A DNA stretch of 44,604 bases, from contig JAJTDZ010000032.1 of NCBI GenBank assembly GCA_021298245.1, positions 1 through 44,604 of the forward strand, in the 5' to 3' direction. The DNA comes from Algoriphagus sp. (GTDB taxonomy: Bacteria; Bacteroidota; Bacteroidia; Cytophagales; Cyclobacteriaceae). This document shows positions 1 to 8,173 of this stretch, piece by piece. The position numbers and the translations under genes are program-made. The notes beneath the pieces were generated by a model. That model searched no databases. It was not told the DNA's origin and saw nothing but the letters and a program-made list of their open reading frames with translations. Numbering within the stretch: the first letter of the stretch is position 1; every line of letters begins with the position of its first letter.

Positions 1-59
1 AAGCCCTGCAGCGCCGATGGTACTGGGGTTACACCCGGGAGAGTAGGTCGCCGCCACAT
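1..59 (+). rRNA. rrf: 5S ribosomal RNA, 3' part
   Basis: The opening bases read as the 3' half of a bacterial 5S rRNA (…GGGAGAGTAGGTCGCCGCC…) and are followed directly by a strong intrinsic terminator. The 5' part lies outside the window. The 3' end is placed at about base 55-59 by analogy, not exactly. Confidence 0.85.
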
Positions 60-65
60 TATTTA

Positions 66-96
66 AAGCCCTTCGATGACTCGAAGGGCTTTTTTT
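66..96 (+). terminator. Intrinsic terminator of the rRNA operon
   Basis: An 11-bp perfect stem (66-76 with 81-91, AAGCCCTTCGA / TCGAAGGGCTT) with a TGAC loop is followed by a T run to base 96. Its place just after the 5S gene fits termination of the upstream rRNA operon. Confidence 0.9.
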
Positions 97-114
97 GTAC
101 CAGGTAACTGGTAC
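97..114. repeat. Small inverted repeat after the rRNA terminator
   Basis: GTACCAG and CTGGTAC form a perfect 7-bp stem around a GTAA loop, next to the rRNA terminator and 24 bases from the convergent propeller gene. It may add to termination from either side; no function is proven. Confidence 0.5.
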
Positions 115-138
115 AGATTTTTAGGCTCTTTCCTTTAA

Positions 139-1050
139 TTAAAGTTTAGTATAGCGCACGTAGGCAATCCAGTTTCCATCGGGAGACCAACTGTGCACAT
201 TGATGGTGCCCTGGCCTCCATAAAACACCTTGGTAAGGTCCCTGATTTGCCTAGTGGCTACATCCATCATTCTCAATTTTACATCCTTTCCAAAAGGATG
301 TGCTCCTTTTTGATCTTCTAAGTAGGAAATGTACACCAGAGATTGATTGTCTGGGGAGGGATGAGGAAACCAGTTGTCTAAAGTATCGAATGTGAGTTGT
401 TCTTGATCGCTACCGTCTGGTCTCATTCGATAGACCTGCATTCTATTGGTTCTATGAGAGTTAAAATAGATCCACTTCCCATCGTAAGAATACTCTGGCC
501 CATCGTCTAGCCCTTCGGCGTCTGTCAGCCTTTTTTCTACTCCACCTTCCGTAGAAATCAGGTAGATATCCCATTTTTCTTCTCGCATCGCACAATAGGC
601 TAAATTTTTCCCATCAGGACTTATTCCATGCCAGTAGCTGGGAAAATTTGGGGTAATAAGTTGAGCTTCTCCACCTTCACTGGCGATGGTGTAGATTCTA
701 GAACCTAAGCCTTTATCATTGTTGCTGTAAACAAGTGTTTTTCCATCAAAACTATATCCATGATCGTTGTTTGCTGCTTTAATTGATTCTGGATATACTT
801 TGCCCAATGGATTTCCCTGCAAATCAATTTTTTCGAGGAGGCCACCTGAGTTGATTAGTAAAAATTGACCATCTCTTGACCAGTTGGGTGCTTCAAAATG
901 TCGAGATTCCTTCAAGATGGTTTTTTCCTCCCCCGTATGTACCTGGAGAAGTACCAATTCACTAATCAGGTTCGTGGGCCTTTGTGCTTGAACCGTAGTA
1001 CTTAAGGCAAGGAAAATGGAGGAGAAAAGGAGTAAGGGTTTTAGGGTCAT
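139..1050 (-). CDS. Secreted TolB-like beta-propeller protein (PD40 repeats)
   Basis: This is a 303-residue protein with an N-terminal signal peptide (about residues 1-22, ending VQAQ), so it is probably periplasmic or secreted. The rest is made of repeated PD40/WD40-like blades with the pattern W/Y-S-x-DG-x-x-hydrophobic (WSRDGQFLLI, YSFDGKTLVY, ISPDGKNLAY, YSYDGKWIYF, WSPDGNWIAY). These are typical of TolB C-terminal propellers and of secreted Bacteroidota proteins. There is no TolB N-terminal domain and no peptidase domain, so it is not TolB itself. Propellers of this kind often bind peptides, proteins or sugars, but the ligand cannot be read from the sequence. It lies 43 bases after selD on the same strand and may be read from that transcript, though a functional link to selenium is not evident. 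Confidence 0.85.
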   Translation of the reverse strand: MTLKPLLLFSSIFLALSTTVQAQRPTNLISELVLLQVHTGEEKTILKESRHFEAPNWSRDGQFLLINSGGLLEKIDLQGNPLGKVYPESIKAANNDHGYSFDGKTLVYSNNDKGLGSRIYTIASEGGEAQLITPNFPSYWHGISPDGKNLAYCAMREEKWDIYLISTEGGVEKRLTDAEGLDDGPEYSYDGKWIYFNSHRTNRMQVYRMRPDGSDQEQLTFDTLDNWFPHPSPDNQSLVYISYLEDQKGAHPFGKDVKLRMMDVATRQIRDLTKVFYGGQGTINVHSWSPDGNWIAYVRYTKL

Positions 1051-1093
1051 CTGGGGTGAGGGACGGTTTACCCCAAGTTACCATGAATTTTCG

Positions 1094-2140
1094 CTAATCT
1101 TTGACCACTTGAACTCGAAATTCTCCTTTCGGTATAAATTTTCCAACCTTCCAAGCGCTTTGATGGTGTAAGGCCATAGTCGTTTCAAACCAGTCTAAAT
1201 TTTCCTCTGCTACCGAAATAAGCAGTCCTCCGCTCGTTTGTGGGTCACAAAGCACTACCAAGTCCATTCCCTGTACTCCACTTACCTTGCCTTGAAACGC
1301 ATTCCAATTTCTGTAGGTATTGTCTGGAAAAACGAATCCGTGGATATACTCCCTCACGCCTTCAAGGAGGGGTAGGTGTTGAAAATAAAGTTGAATGGAT
1401 AGGTCTGCTCCCTCTGCCATCTCCAGGGCATGACCCAAAAGGCCAAAGCCGGTCACATCGGTGATGGCATGTACTTCCTCGTGGTTACCCAAAATTTCCC
1501 CAATACGATTGAGCTGGCAGGCCACTTCTAGAAATTTGTGGTATTCTTTTGGGGTAATTTTTTTCCTTTTAATAGCAGTCGCCATAACTCCTAATCCCAA
1601 GGGCTTGGTCAAAAATAGAAGGTCACCCTCTTTACTTCCCTCATTTTTTTTGATTTTTCTGGGATGTACCATTCCTGTGACCGAAAGACCGAAAACAGGA
1701 TCTTTCCCAGCAATAGAGTGCCCTCCTGCTAGCTCAATGCCAGCTTCTTTACAAATTTGTTTGGCGCCTGCTATTGCTTTTGCCGCTAATTCCGGAGACA
1801 GTTTTTCTACTGGCCAGCATAAAATAGCATTGGCAAATAAGGGTTTACCGCCCATGGCGTACACGTCAGAAATGGCATTGGTAGCAGATATTCTCCCAAA
1901 ATCAAAGGCATCATCTACGATGGGTGTAAAAAAATCTACCGTGTTGATTACTGCAATTTCCTCAGATACTTGGTATACTGCAGCATCGTCTTTGCTGGAG
2001 TTCCCCACCAGCAGCTGGGAATCTATTGAAGCAAAGCCTCCACTGGCATGCAAAATTTGTTCTAGCACTGCAGGTGCAATTTTACACCCACAGCCTGAGC
2101 CTTCACTCCATTCAGTCAGCAATACCGTAGAATTTTCCAT
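1094..2140 (-). CDS. selD: Selenide, water dikinase (selenophosphate synthase)
   Basis: The enzyme makes selenophosphate from selenide and ATP in the cytoplasm. The 348-residue protein has the usual family length. Near the N terminus the motif GSGCGCK holds the catalytic position as Cys17 with Lys20; many homologues carry selenocysteine there, but here it is an ordinary cysteine codon. The metal/ATP-binding aspartates appear in DDAAVYQ and VDFFTPIVDD, with the later glycine-rich AGGHSI and ITDVTGFGLLGH blocks of the AIR-synthase fold. It overlaps mnmH by 29 bases on the same strand, which suggests translational coupling and a dedicated supply of selenophosphate to MnmH. No selA, selB or selC is in the window. 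Confidence 0.96.
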   Translation of the reverse strand: MENSTVLLTEWSEGSGCGCKIAPAVLEQILHASGGFASIDSQLLVGNSSKDDAAVYQVSEEIAVINTVDFFTPIVDDAFDFGRISATNAISDVYAMGGKPLFANAILCWPVEKLSPELAAKAIAGAKQICKEAGIELAGGHSIAGKDPVFGLSVTGMVHPRKIKKNEGSKEGDLLFLTKPLGLGVMATAIKRKKITPKEYHKFLEVACQLNRIGEILGNHEEVHAITDVTGFGLLGHALEMAEGADLSIQLYFQHLPLLEGVREYIHGFVFPDNTYRNWNAFQGKVSGVQGMDLVVLCDPQTSGGLLISVAEENLDWFETTMALHHQSAWKVGKFIPKGEFRVQVVKD

Positions 2141-3167
2141 AAAAATTATTTTTTACCTGTAACAAGAGGTTGACTTGTTGAGACAGTGATTTTTTGTGAA
2201 GGTCCAAGACGATGGTTTTGTCAGGATCATGCCTCTGTAAGTCAAATTCATAAGCTTTATCGTAGTAAATCAACATATTGGCTATCCAAGATGCATGATT
2301 TTTATTTCTGATATCCTCTATGGCCTGCTGGGTTCGTAGACCTCCTAATCGTTTTTGAATTCGCTTTACAGCATCCATCAGTTCTATTGCATCCAATTGA
2401 GCATATTCCTGAGAAATGTGTGCGATCCGCTCCTCAGTAGTTTTTTGAATTTCTATTCTAGGACTTTGGGTCATCTGATCATACATGGATTCGGGTAGAA
2501 GTATATTGCCAATTCTTTGGCTTTCATTTTCTATCCAAATCGGATTTTTTGAATCAATCAGCCGAAGTTGTTCAGCAAGCAAATTTTCAAAATGTTCTAC
2601 AGAGGGCTGGGGTTTTTGACCTATGGCTCCAAAAGAAGATCCTTTGTGATGGGCCAGTGCCTCTAGATCAATAACCTGCTCTCCTTCCTCTCTCAATTTT
2701 TGAAGAAGCACGGTTTTTCCCGTGCCTGTTTTGCCTCCCAAAACGAGATAAGGATAGGAAAGTCTCACCTGATCGAAGGTAAATTTTCTATAGGATTTGT
2801 ATCCTCCTTCCAACCGGAACACCTGAAATCCAACTTGTGAAAGAAGCCAGGATAGGATCTGGCTTCTCATGCCACCCCTCCAGCAATAGAGAATCACTTT
2901 TCTATCAGGGAATTGAGTCAGAGCTGATTTTTGAATTTCATGAAATCGTGGCCCTACCAATTCAAATCCTTTTAATGTGGCAGGTAAGGCACCAGAGTTT
3001 TTGTACAAGGTTCCCACGTGTACCCGTTCTTCATCGTTTAAGATCGGTAGATTGATGGCCTTAGGTATATGGCTATGGCCAAATTCTCCCGGACTCCTTG
3101 CATCAACCAAGGGAATCTCCTGCCTCAATTGCCAGAATTTTTCTAAGGAAAGGGAAACTTCGACCAT
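2112..3167 (-). CDS. mnmH: tRNA 2-selenouridine synthase
   Basis: MnmH (SelU, YbbB) replaces sulfur with selenium at the wobble 2-thiouridine of tRNAs for Lys, Glu and Gln, using selenophosphate. The 351-residue protein shows an N-terminal rhodanese domain with catalytic Cys95 in YCWRGGMRS, followed by a P-loop domain with GGKTGTGKT at about residues 144-152. The length and two-domain order match the family. It precedes and overlaps selD. A strong terminator lies between trxA and this start, with only about 15 bases between it and the ATG. Expression therefore depends on readthrough or on a promoter inside or upstream of that hairpin; I could not identify one. Confidence 0.95.
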   Translation of the reverse strand: MVEVSLSLEKFWQLRQEIPLVDARSPGEFGHSHIPKAINLPILNDEERVHVGTLYKNSGALPATLKGFELVGPRFHEIQKSALTQFPDRKVILYCWRGGMRSQILSWLLSQVGFQVFRLEGGYKSYRKFTFDQVRLSYPYLVLGGKTGTGKTVLLQKLREEGEQVIDLEALAHHKGSSFGAIGQKPQPSVEHFENLLAEQLRLIDSKNPIWIENESQRIGNILLPESMYDQMTQSPRIEIQKTTEERIAHISQEYAQLDAIELMDAVKRIQKRLGGLRTQQAIEDIRNKNHASWIANMLIYYDKAYEFDLQRHDPDKTIVLDLHKKSLSQQVNLLLQVKNNFYGKFYGIAD

Positions 3168-3181
3168 GTGAAAATGAGGAT

Positions 3182-3213
3182 AAAAAAAGCCGCAAAGAGT
3201 TCTTTACGGCTTT
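3182..3213 (-). terminator. Intrinsic terminator after trxA
   Basis: Read on the minus strand, AGCCGTAAAG and CTTTGCGGCT pair (10 bp with one U-G) around an AACT loop and are followed by a run of T. It lies 22 bases past the trxA stop and just before the mnmH start, so it should limit trxA readthrough into the selenium genes. Confidence 0.8.
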
Positions 3214-3234
3214 GTACTATGCAAAATACTTGGC

Positions 3235-3555
3235 TTAAAGCTGAGCATCTAATTTTTGAGCCAATACTGCCTTTGGTACAGCACCAACTTGCTTGTCTAC
3301 GATTTCTCCGCCTTTGAAGAAAAGCAAGGTAGGGATAGATCGTATGCCAAAAGCTTGGGCCACTGAGGGATTAGAATCTACGTCCACCTTCCCAATGACT
3401 GCTTTTCCCTCGTATTCTGATGCAAGTTGCTCCACTACGGGCCCTATCATTTTGCAGGGACCACACCATTCTGCCCAAAAATCAACTAAAACTGGCTGAG
3501 TTCCGGAGATGATTTCTTCAAAATTTGCATCTGTAATTTCAATTGCTTTTCCCAT
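3235..3555 (-). CDS. trxA: Thioredoxin
   Basis: This is a small cytoplasmic protein-disulfide reductase of 106 residues, the normal thioredoxin length. It carries the redox motif WCGPC at Cys31/Cys34, preceded by VLVDFWAEW, and the later cis-proline loop IRSIPTLLFF. The reading frame stays open up to an ATG at 3600, but the protein aligns with the family from MGKAIEIT, and a TATATTTG -7 box sits at 3586-3593. The upstream ATG would therefore fall outside the transcript, so I chose the ATG at 3555. It is followed by its own terminator, so it is probably monocistronic. Confidence 0.96.
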   Translation of the reverse strand: MGKAIEITDANFEEIISGTQPVLVDFWAEWCGPCKMIGPVVEQLASEYEGKAVIGKVDVDSNPSVAQAFGIRSIPTLLFFKGGEIVDKQVGAVPKAVLAQKLDAQL

Positions 3556-3585
3556 GGTAATCTTGAATTTGTAAAGTTCTTTTTT

Positions 3586-3593
3586 CAAATATA
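3586..3593 (-). promoter_or_regulatory. Candidate -7 box for trxA
   Basis: Minus-strand TATATTTG matches the Bacteroidota consensus TAnnTTTG in all fixed positions. Transcription would begin near 3579, about 24 bases before the trxA ATG. No good TTTG is seen 19 bases upstream. Confidence 0.55.
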
Positions 3594-3659
3594 TGTCCAA
3601 AAGGCGATTGAATCCGAATAAGTTCCCTTCAACTTTAAATTATTCTTATTTAATGCCTT

Positions 3660-6600
3660 TTATTTCTCCATAATCTTATAGCTTAACTCTGGGAGTAAGC
3701 CTAATTCTTTGATCAAAGCTGCGCTAGGATCCACGGTGATTTTTTTAGAAAATAGTTCTAGACTGATGTTTTCCTTTTGATCTACTACTTCAAAGTAAAG
3801 TTTTGCATCTCCTTTGTAAGTGGAAGTAATCTTCTCTAGCTTTTCCATGAGCTCAAGGCTAAGGTCTTCCAATCGTACGTTTACTTTTAATCCTTTGACC
3901 AACTTGCCCCGAAGTTCACTTAAAAGGGAAAGCTGATTGATTTTAAATTCAAGTTCATTTTCATTGCCCCATTTTTTTGGGATCACCGATCCAGAGAGGT
4001 ATAAAAACCACCCAGACATGAAGTAGTGTTTGAATTTGACATAATCTTCTCCAAAAAGGAAAAAGGTGTTGGAGCCCTGATAATCTTCTAAGGTGAGGGT
4101 ACCAAAGGGTTTTCCATTCTTAGTTGTTCGGTGGGCAAAACTTGATACAGATCCTGCCATTCTTAGCTCTGGTTTTCCTCTCAGGGACACCAAGTCTGCC
4201 AAAGCGGCGAGGGAGGTATTGGTAAAGGAATCGATTTCTAGTTTGTATTGATCAAGGGGATGCCCAGAAATAAATAGGCCTACCACTTCTTTTTCTATAC
4301 TTAGTTGCTGCAAAGGAGAAAAGGGTTCTAGAGGAGCTACACTGGGGAGTGGTATTTCTACTGCTCCTGAGCTGCCTCCAAAAAGACTCACTTGAGCACT
4401 TTCTTCCTCTTGCTGCACTTTTTGAGCGTACCTAATCGCTTTTTCAATCAAGGTAACATCCCCTTCGGCAGCATCCAAATACTGTCTTCTATGGTGCTCT
4501 TTAAAGCAATCAAAGCTTCCAGCCATGGCCAAGGCTTCCATGGTTTTCTTATTTAAGGCTCTAGAATTTACTCGTTTGGCAAAATCAAAGATGCTGGCAT
4601 AGGGCCCTCGGCTGTTTCTTTCTTTAATGATTTCTTCCACCGCTCCAGCTCCAGCTCCTTTTATGGCTGCCATGCCAAATCGAATTTCTCCAGCTGAATT
4701 TACGGCAAATCCACTATTGGATTCGTTGACATCAGGTCCGAGCACTGGGATTCCCATTCGCCTACATTCTTCCATAAAAAAGGTCACCTGGGTAATATCG
4801 TTCATGTTGTTGCTCAACACAGACGCCATGTATTCTGCAGGATAATGGGCCTTGAGGTAAGCGGTTTGGTAGGCTATCCAGGCATAACAGGTGGAATGAG
4901 ACTTGTTGAAGGCATAGGAGGCAAAGGCTTCCCAGTCCGTCCATATTTTTTCTAATTTTTCGGGATCATGGCCTTTGGCGGCTGCTTGGCCCACAAACTT
5001 AGGTTTCATTTTATCCAAGACTTCCTTTTGCTTTTTACCCATCGCTTTACGAAGTACATCTGCCTCTCCCTTGGTAAAATCAGCTAATTTTTGGGATAAA
5101 AGCATGACTTGCTCTTGGTACACCGTGATCCCATAGGTCTCTTCCAGGTAATCTTTCATGTCCTCTAGGTCATAGCTTATGGGTTCTAATCCATGTTTCC
5201 TTTTGATGAAGGAAGGAATATAAGCTAAGGGACCTGGTCTATAGAGGGCATTCATGGCAATCAGATCTGCAAACACGGTAGGCTTGAGTTCTCGCATGTA
5301 TTTTTGCATGCCAGGACTTTCGTACTGGAATATGCCTACCGTTTCCCCGCGTTGAAACAACTCGTAGGTCTTCAGATCATCGATGGGAAAGGAATCTGCA
5401 TCTAGGAGAATCCCATGCCTTTCTTTGATGATTTTGATAGTATCTTTGATTAAGGTGAGGGTTTTTAGACCCAAAAAATCCATTTTTAATAAGCCAGCGG
5501 ATTCTACTACGGCATTGTCAAATTGGGTGCACACCATTTCCGAATCTTTGGCCAATGCCACGGGTACAAAATCGGTAATGTCGGATGGGGTTATGATTAC
5601 TCCGCAAGCGTGAATGCCCGTGTTGCGGACCGATCCTTCCAATACTGCAGCCTGGTGTATGGTTTTTGAAGATTCGTCTCCAACTTGAGCGATACGAAGG
5701 AGTTCTTCTGCCTTCTGTAAAAGTTCACCTTGACCTTTAAGTTTATCCAATAGGGCTGGCCTATTTTTAGCAAGTTCAAACAAGGTTTTAAGTTTGATAT
5801 CCGGCACCAAATTAGCTAATCTTCCTGCCTCTGAAAGGGGTAAATTGAGCACCCTGGCCGTATCTCTGATGGCGGATTTTGCTGCCATGGTACCATAGGT
5901 GATGATCTGGGCGACTTGGCTAGACCCGTATTTATTGATCACATAATCAATGACTGCCTGTCGTCCTTCGTCGTCAAAATCAATATCAATATCTGGCAAA
6001 GAGACTCGGTCAGGATTAAGAAATCGTTCGAATAGGAGGTTATATGCTATGGGATCTACATTGGTTATACCCACACAATAAGCCACGGCTGAGCCAGCAG
6101 CTGAACCCCTGCCGGGTCCTACGGCAACCCCCATTTCTCTAGCAGCTCGAGTAAAATCCTGTACAATCAAGAAATATCCTGGGTATCCTGTTTTTTCTAT
6201 GGTACTCAGCTCAAAATCCAGTCTTTCTTGTAGCTCCAAGCTAATTTCTGGATACCTTTTCTTTGCTCCTTCGTAAGCAAGATGACGTAGGTAGGCATTT
6301 TCTCCTCGTTTTCCTCCATCCAATTCGTCTTCAGGATGCTTAAATTCTTCGGGAATAGCAAATTTTGGTAAGAGTACCTCTCGGGTAAGCGCATAGGGCT
6401 CGCATTTTTCTACGATTTCTTGCGTACAAGAAATAGCCTGGGGAAGATCTGAAAATAGGGATTTCATTTCCTCCTGGCTTTTCAAATAAAATTCATCGTT
6501 GGGGAAGCCAAATCGAAATTCCCTACCTCGCTTTCCCATGTATTTTTTTGGTCTCTCCTGCAACTCTCCGTCTTTGACGCAGAGTAAGATGTCGTGCGCA

Positions 6601-7505
6601 TTCGCATCGGCTTTTTGATTGTAATAGGTGGAGTTGGCTGCGAAATATTTTACCCCATACTTTTGCGCAAAACTCAGCAATACTTCGTTGACCTTGTCCT
6701 CTTCAGGGATGCCGTGTCGGTTAAGTTCAACATAAAAATCCTCCCCAAACTGTTCTTTCCACCAAACAAAGGCTTCTTCGGCTTGCGTTTCGCCTACGTT
6801 GAGAATGAGGTAGGGGATTTCTCCCCAAAGCCCACCTGTAGTAGCGATCAAATTTGCTTTGTATTGAACTAAAAGTTCCTTGTCTATTCTTGGTACGTAA
6901 TAAAAACCCTCCATATTGGCATAGGAGGCAAGCTTTGCCAGATGGTGGTATCCAGATTTATTTTTTGCCAAAAGGACCGTTTGGTAGCCATCTTCTTTGA
7001 TGGATTTATTTTTTCTGTCCCTGCATAGGTAAAATTCAGCACCCACAATGGGCTTGATTTCTTTTCGAATTGCTTCTTGCACAAAATGAAAAGCCCCCAT
7101 CATATTGCCATGATCGGTAATGGCCAGGGCCTTCATGCCAAAGGCTTTGGCTTGGGCGAGTAAGGAAGGAATTTCAGAAGTGGCTTGTAGAACTGAAAAC
7201 TGAGTATGTACGTGCAAATGGGTGAAAGAAACGTCTTCTAGGGATTGCAGTCCCTGAACAGGGGTATTTTTTTGATGCGCTGGATCTTGTTGTGCCGAAG
7301 ATTTTTGCTTGGCTTGAGCAAAATTGGCCTCTGCCAACTGGGGTGCTTGGTAGCGAATTTCTTCTAGGGAAATTCCCGGTTCAGGACTGTGTATTTGCTG
7401 AGCAATCAATTCAAAAAAGCAGCGTGCGGTAGCATCTACATCGTAGGCTGCGTCATGGGCATCGTCAAAGCCGATTCCAAACAATTTTTGATGGAGCTCG
7501 GTCAA
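3660..7505 (-). CDS. dnaE: DNA polymerase III alpha subunit, with the end of a DnaQ-type exonuclease domain at its N terminus
   Basis: This is the replicative polymerase chain. The 1281-residue frame contains the PHP domain (FTHLHVHTQFS, from about residue 94), the VGPGRGSAAGS block (462-472), and the polymerase aspartates in LPDIDIDF (Asp505 and Asp507). It also has the fingers and helix-hairpin-helix regions, and a C-terminal OB-fold (MAGSVSSF…). Residues 1-30 are not DnaE. HDAAYDVDATARCFFEL is the Exo III block of a DnaQ-like exonuclease whose Exo I and II lie in the preceding frame. The start used here is a TTG at 7505 overlapping the upstream stop as TTGA, so reinitiation is possible. 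Upstream of that TTG the same frame stays open for at least a dozen codons and reads GGKYKWPT, which fits the joined protein, so this is probably not a native start. Confidence 0.9.
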   Translation of the reverse strand: MTELHQKLFGIGFDDAHDAAYDVDATARCFFELIAQQIHSPEPGISLEEIRYQAPQLAEANFAQAKQKSSAQQDPAHQKNTPVQGLQSLEDVSFTHLHVHTQFSVLQATSEIPSLLAQAKAFGMKALAITDHGNMMGAFHFVQEAIRKEIKPIVGAEFYLCRDRKNKSIKEDGYQTVLLAKNKSGYHHLAKLASYANMEGFYYVPRIDKELLVQYKANLIATTGGLWGEIPYLILNVGETQAEEAFVWWKEQFGEDFYVELNRHGIPEEDKVNEVLLSFAQKYGVKYFAANSTYYNQKADANAHDILLCVKDGELQERPKKYMGKRGREFRFGFPNDEFYLKSQEEMKSLFSDLPQAISCTQEIVEKCEPYALTREVLLPKFAIPEEFKHPEDELDGGKRGENAYLRHLAYEGAKKRYPEISLELQERLDFELSTIEKTGYPGYFLIVQDFTRAAREMGVAVGPGRGSAAGSAVAYCVGITNVDPIAYNLLFERFLNPDRVSLPDIDIDFDDEGRQAVIDYVINKYGSSQVAQIITYGTMAAKSAIRDTARVLNLPLSEAGRLANLVPDIKLKTLFELAKNRPALLDKLKGQGELLQKAEELLRIAQVGDESSKTIHQAAVLEGSVRNTGIHACGVIITPSDITDFVPVALAKDSEMVCTQFDNAVVESAGLLKMDFLGLKTLTLIKDTIKIIKERHGILLDADSFPIDDLKTYELFQRGETVGIFQYESPGMQKYMRELKPTVFADLIAMNALYRPGPLAYIPSFIKRKHGLEPISYDLEDMKDYLEETYGITVYQEQVMLLSQKLADFTKGEADVLRKAMGKKQKEVLDKMKPKFVGQAAAKGHDPEKLEKIWTDWEAFASYAFNKSHSTCYAWIAYQTAYLKAHYPAEYMASVLSNNMNDITQVTFFMEECRRMGIPVLGPDVNESNSGFAVNSAGEIRFGMAAIKGAGAGAVEEIIKERNSRGPYASIFDFAKRVNSRALNKKTMEALAMAGSFDCFKEHHRRQYLDAAEGDVTLIEKAIRYAQKVQQEEESAQVSLFGGSSGAVEIPLPSVAPLEPFSPLQQLSIEKEVVGLFISGHPLDQYKLEIDSFTNTSLAALADLVSLRGKPELRMAGSVSSFAHRTTKNGKPFGTLTLEDYQGSNTFFLFGEDYVKFKHYFMSGWFLYLSGSVIPKKWGNENELEFKINQLSLLSELRGKLVKGLKVNVRLEDLSLELMEKLEKITSTYKGDAKLYFEVVDQKENISLELFSKKITVDPSAALIKELGLLPELSYKIMEK

Positions 7506-7924
7506 TGTTGGCCATTTATACTTTCCTCCCCTTTGGTGTCTAGTTCAATTTTTTCATCAAAAGGCATCTGTAAGGATGCTCGCAAAAATTCAGCCCCTAC
7601 CACATGTACGTCAAAACCTATGTTGTGACCCACTACGTATCGTGACTGTACTAGATCTGCCTGAAAAATATCTAGGATTTCTCTTAAGTCGTGACCTTCC
7701 TCCAATGCCCTTTGCGTAGAAATCCCATGGACTTTTTCAGCATTGTAGGGGATAGTAAAACCCTCTGGACGAATGATGTAATTTTTTTGAGATAGTAAAG
7801 AACCCTTTCCGTCATGCAGTTGCCAAGCCACCTGCACTACCCGAGGCCAGTTGTCTACATCAGACATGGGGGCATGGTAGGTTCTGGGTAAGCCAGTAGT
7901 CTCGGTATCAAATATGAGGTACAT
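7502..7924 (-). CDS. N-terminal fragment of the DnaQ-like exonuclease normally fused to DnaE
   Basis: The 140-residue frame starts MYLIFDTETTGLP (Exo I, Asp and Glu) and contains VVGHNIGFD (Exo II), but stops at DTKGEESINGQH before Exo III. Exo III (HDAAYDVD) is in the next frame, at the start of the dnaE entry. In related Bacteroidota I recall one polypeptide of about 1430 residues, with a cysteine- and glycine-rich link (about a dozen residues) between DT and GGKYKWPT. That link is missing here and the frame shifts in bases 7526-7534. The fragment alone lacks a complete active site. It could be a real mutation, a very short-overlap two-gene arrangement, or a sequence error. Confidence 0.75.
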   Translation of the reverse strand: MYLIFDTETTGLPRTYHAPMSDVDNWPRVVQVAWQLHDGKGSLLSQKNYIIRPEGFTIPYNAEKVHGISTQRALEEGHDLREILDIFQADLVQSRYVVGHNIGFDVHVVGAEFLRASLQMPFDEKIELDTKGEESINGQH

Positions 7925-8173
7925 AGGTAAGGGTGGTATGAAGGCTCAAATTAAGGTTTAATATGGGAAGCAAAAAATGAATAGACAGAAATTGTCGGGA
8001 AGATTTTTCTAGATCGTTTTTTTTAAAAATAAAAATATAAATAATTGAAAATCAATATTTTATAATTTTTTATCGACTAAAATATCGAAAGAAAAAAAGA
8101 ACCAAAGGGTAAAAAACGGAAAATGAAGAGGAATTGATTTGGAAGGGAACTTTAGACCTGAAAGAAGGCAATT

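Noticed and set aside
1461-2162. Long plus-strand open frame (233 codons) opposite selD
   Set aside because: It is a shadow of selD on the other strand; its translation has no family features, while selD has all its motifs.
7502-7505. Programmed ribosomal frameshift joining the exonuclease fragment and DnaE
   Set aside because: No slippery heptamer with a downstream structure is seen, and the joined product would still lack the usual linker, so a deletion fits better.
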